Shown in pieces: positions 63,457 through 64,000 of a DNA stretch of 64,000 nt (positions are counted from its first letter, which is position 1; each line of letters begins with the position of its first letter). The translations under genes were made by a program, and so were the position numbers. The stretch is from Epiperipatus broadwayi. Taxonomy: Eukaryota; Onychophora; Udeonychophora; Euonychophora; Peripatidae. Location: positions 1,508,001 through 1,572,000 of the forward strand of contig JAQFVV010012536.1 of the NCBI GenBank assembly GCA_028023455.1. The letters run 5' to 3'. The notes under the pieces are model-generated. The model ran no database searches, was not told where the DNA came from, and worked only from the letters and a program-made list of their open reading frames with translations.

Positions 63457-63742
63457 TGCAAGGAAATCAAGTCATGCATCACGTGACTTAATTTAATAGC
63501 CATATGGCTACTTAAGTTAGATAGCTGGATTTGAAGACTTATGGATGTCTGAAAATTTCAGATTTTCTAATTAATAGTTAACTATTAGATAAATGTTGGG
63601 CTTGACCTAGTATTTTTAAATCTAATGCCTGAATATCCTAGGGCCTCACTGATGACAGCTAACAGCTAGAAGCCAGTCCAAAAATAGGGATATTCGGAGA
63701 AGCTTGTTAAGAATTATTAGCATGCTCCTTATATAATGTATC
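63457..63742. mobile_element. Palindromic element, family C (single arm)
   Basis: Starts tgcaaggaaatcaagtcatg and ends agaattattagcatgctcc, the two termini seen in the 6.87 kb copy but without the second arm. It lies at the window edge region but appears complete as one arm. Confidence 0.75.
63632..63694 (+). ncRNA. Hammerhead-like motif (family C)
   Basis: CTGATGA, a C, stem II AGCT/AGCT around AAC, an A, then GAAGC where GAAAC is expected, then CAGT and C. Distal helix I is fully paired: AATATCC with GGATATT. The core change and a disrupted inner helix make activity unlikely. Confidence 0.42.
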
Positions 63743-64000
63743 ATGTTTGAAAATTTGGTGGAATTTAAAGCTCTGATATATTCATAAACAAACATACATA
63801 TATACATGGTGTTTAATTTACTAAGGCAGTAAAATAAAGACATCACATAGAATAGGAATAATTTATATCCACAGTGCTGCATTTACCACTCTGTAAACTA
63901 AGCATAAGCCAAGGACTTGCTGTAAAGAGGGGCCTACTAGCAGCATTTGTCATTATTGCATTATATAAATTAATTTGCTGGCTTCAACATCTAAATTTAT

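Overview
The window reads as an AT-rich, intron-free-looking stretch of an animal nuclear genome (a repeat-filled intergenic region or a very large intron). I find no host protein-coding gene. No open frame is longer than about 120 codons, and the longer ones are explained by simple repeats, inverted repeats or decayed transposons. Everything identifiable is mobile-element debris: a mariner-type transposase, LINE (non-LTR retrotransposon) ORF2 relics on both strands, a Penelope-like element with a GIY-YIG domain, 2.1-2.2 kb LTR-like elements, tRNA-derived SINEs, and many long palindromic elements. This combination and the base composition fit an invertebrate metazoan (mollusc/cephalopod, cnidarian or chelicerate would all be plausible), but no sequence here fixes the species.

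Layout. 0.5-1.2 kb: decayed mariner transposase. 1.9-4.5 kb: palindromic family A, part of it expanded in 0.47 kb tandem units. 4.7-5.8 kb: tandem array of a tRNA-like ~145 bp unit. 6.3-8.7 kb: one old LINE copy split by a palindromic element. 8.8-10.2 kb: two Penelope 3' halves in inverted orientation, one with a (TA)n(GA)n tract grown inside its reading frame. 10-19 kb: small inverted-repeat elements, degenerate tandem repeats and a second LINE. 21-30 kb: repeated copies of palindromic family B, another LINE and four SINEs. 32-36 kb: LINE, a 2190 bp solo-LTR-like element with a CTAT duplication, a palindrome, another LINE. 37.8-42.7 kb: a 4.9 kb composite bounded by 315 bp inverted repeats and holding a second LTR-like copy and a near-perfect hairpin. 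43-55 kb: palindromes, two 48 bp-period arrays and tRNA-like remnants. 55-59 kb: tandem repeats and more palindromes. 59.9-62.0 kb: third LTR-like copy with an ATAT duplication, followed by a LINE. 63.5 kb: a last family C copy.

The most interesting signal is in palindromic families B and C. Eight loci share a fold that matches a type I hammerhead self-cleaving ribozyme with a minimal helix III: the two core blocks CTGATGA and GAAAC, a covarying stem II between them, a conserved two-pair helix III followed by the cleavage-site base, and a two-part helix I whose distal half is kept paired with different sequence in the two families. Penelope-like elements and retrozymes are known carriers of such ribozymes, and Penelope relics lie in the same window, but here the motif sits inside hairpin-forming elements.
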